A DNA stretch of 6,485 nucleotides, taken from assembly GCA_028687495.1 (NCBI GenBank), contig JAQUAA010000033.1, positions 1-6,485 of the forward strand, given 5' to 3'. This document shows, in pieces, positions 5,990-6,485 of the stretch (its first letter is position 1; each line of letters starts with the position of its first letter). The DNA comes from Minisyncoccota bacterium (GTDB taxonomy: Bacteria; Patescibacteriota; Minisyncoccia; Minisyncoccales; RBG-13-42-11). The notes under the pieces are model-generated. The model made no database searches. It was not told the DNA's origin and was given only the letters and a program-made list of their open reading frames with translations. A program made the translations under genes and the position numbers.

Positions 5990-6485
5990 ATCATTACACT
6001 GAAATCGCCAAAGAGGCGGTGGAAAATTACATAAAAGAAAAGAAAATCATTTCTCCTGCCAATGATCTGCCGGAAGAAATTTCAAAAAGAAAAGCGGGAA
6101 CTTTCGTGACCATCGAGAAAGACGGCGAGCTTCGGGGATGCATCGGCACTTATCTGCCGACGAGGATAAACATTGCCGAGGAAATCATCCACAATGCGAT
6201 AGCCGCCGCCACCGAAGATTACCGGTTCGATTCAATCAGAAAAGAAGAACTTTCCCGGCTTTCTTACACGGTCTATATTTTGAGCGAGCCGGAAATCGTC
6301 AAAGACGTAAAAGAATTGGATCCCAAGAAATTTGGTATAATTGTAAAAACGGCGCCCTTCACTTACCCTAACGAAGACGTCGTCTTTGACGGCCACGTTC
6401 CCTTCAAGTCCGGGCTTTTGCTTCCGGATCTGGAAGGAGTGGACACTATAGAGAAACAATTCTTGATCGCCTGCCAGAAAGGCGG
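5986..6485 (+). CDS. amrA: AmmeMemoRadiSam system protein A, AMMECR1 domain (3' end cut off)
   Basis: 166 codons are visible before the window ends; perhaps only the last 15-25 residues are missing, judged by family length. The AMMECR1 signature LRGCIG is at residues 49-54 (GELRGCIGTYLP). It is followed by the helix IAEEIIHNAIAAATEDYRF and, near the end, GLLLPDLEGVDT (143-154), then QFLIACQKGG, which matches the family's usual (Q)...A..KAGI. The conserved Cys52 is intact. The family is found in all domains and its chemistry is unsettled. It occurs with Memo/LigB-like proteins and the radical SAM enzyme, as here. Its ATG overlaps the previous stop by 4 bases. Confidence 0.95.
   Translation, partial: MNHYTEIAKEAVENYIKEKKIISPANDLPEEISKRKAGTFVTIEKDGELRGCIGTYLPTRINIAEEIIHNAIAAATEDYRFDSIRKEELSRLSYTVYILSEPEIVKDVKELDPKKFGIIVKTAPFTYPNEDVVFDGHVPFKSGLLLPDLEGVDTIEKQFLIACQKG

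Noticed and set aside
1..6485. CRISPR arrays, tRNA or rRNA genes, insertion sequences
   Set aside because: No regularly spaced repeats, no tRNA- or rRNA-like stretches and no transposase or terminal inverted repeats were seen. The only clear direct repeat is inside a coding region.

Overview
The window (6485 bases, both ends cut through genes) looks like a fragment of a small-genome bacterium, most plausibly a member of the Candidate Phyla Radiation (Patescibacteria, Parcubacteria-like). A MurC peptidoglycan ligase makes it bacterial. A TrmB-type regulator, tightly packed or overlapping genes, near-absence of Shine-Dalgarno sequences and a large cysteine-rich secreted protein with a DxDxDG tail fit that group. 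The lineage call is inference from gene content and style, not from a marker gene.

Layout. Bases 1-1123 (minus strand) hold a large partial gene for an exported protein. It reads as signal peptide, CUB-like domain, disintegrin-like cysteine cluster, WxxWxxW thrombospondin-type-1-like segment, a second disintegrin-like cluster, more Cys-rich sequence, and a DxDxDG calcium-type motif. It runs off the left edge, so an ORF search that requires a stop codon would miss it. It overlaps by 17 bases an upstream gene (1107-1490, minus) for a membrane-anchored protein with a PepSY-like tail. A TrmB-family regulator (1566-2180, plus) is divergent from this pair. A strong bidirectional hairpin terminator (2194-2223) follows it and separates it from a convergent minus-strand unit. 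Read from its promoter end, that unit is thpR (RNA 2',3'-cyclic phosphodiesterase, 4316-3747), murC (3765-2428, 19-base overlap with thpR) and an unlisted 49-residue membrane peptide (2375-2226).

Divergent from thpR, starting at 4360, is a plus-strand run: a radical SAM enzyme (amrS), a LigB/Memo-like protein, and AMMECR1 (cut by the right edge). The three genes are joined by a 1-base gap and an ATGA overlap and form an AmmeMemoRadiSam system, a widely conserved set of unsettled function.

Regulation. Three genes that probably begin transcripts (the membrane anchor, trmB and amrS) have a -10-like hexamer only 6-10 bases before the start codon, which predicts leaderless or nearly leaderless mRNAs. 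The downstream genes overlap or abut and lack clear ribosome-binding sites, so translational coupling is likely. The most unusual item is the left-edge secreted protein, whose module order resembles animal extracellular-matrix or ADAM/ADAMTS proteins. No RNA genes, CRISPR arrays, insertion sequences or attachment sites were seen.
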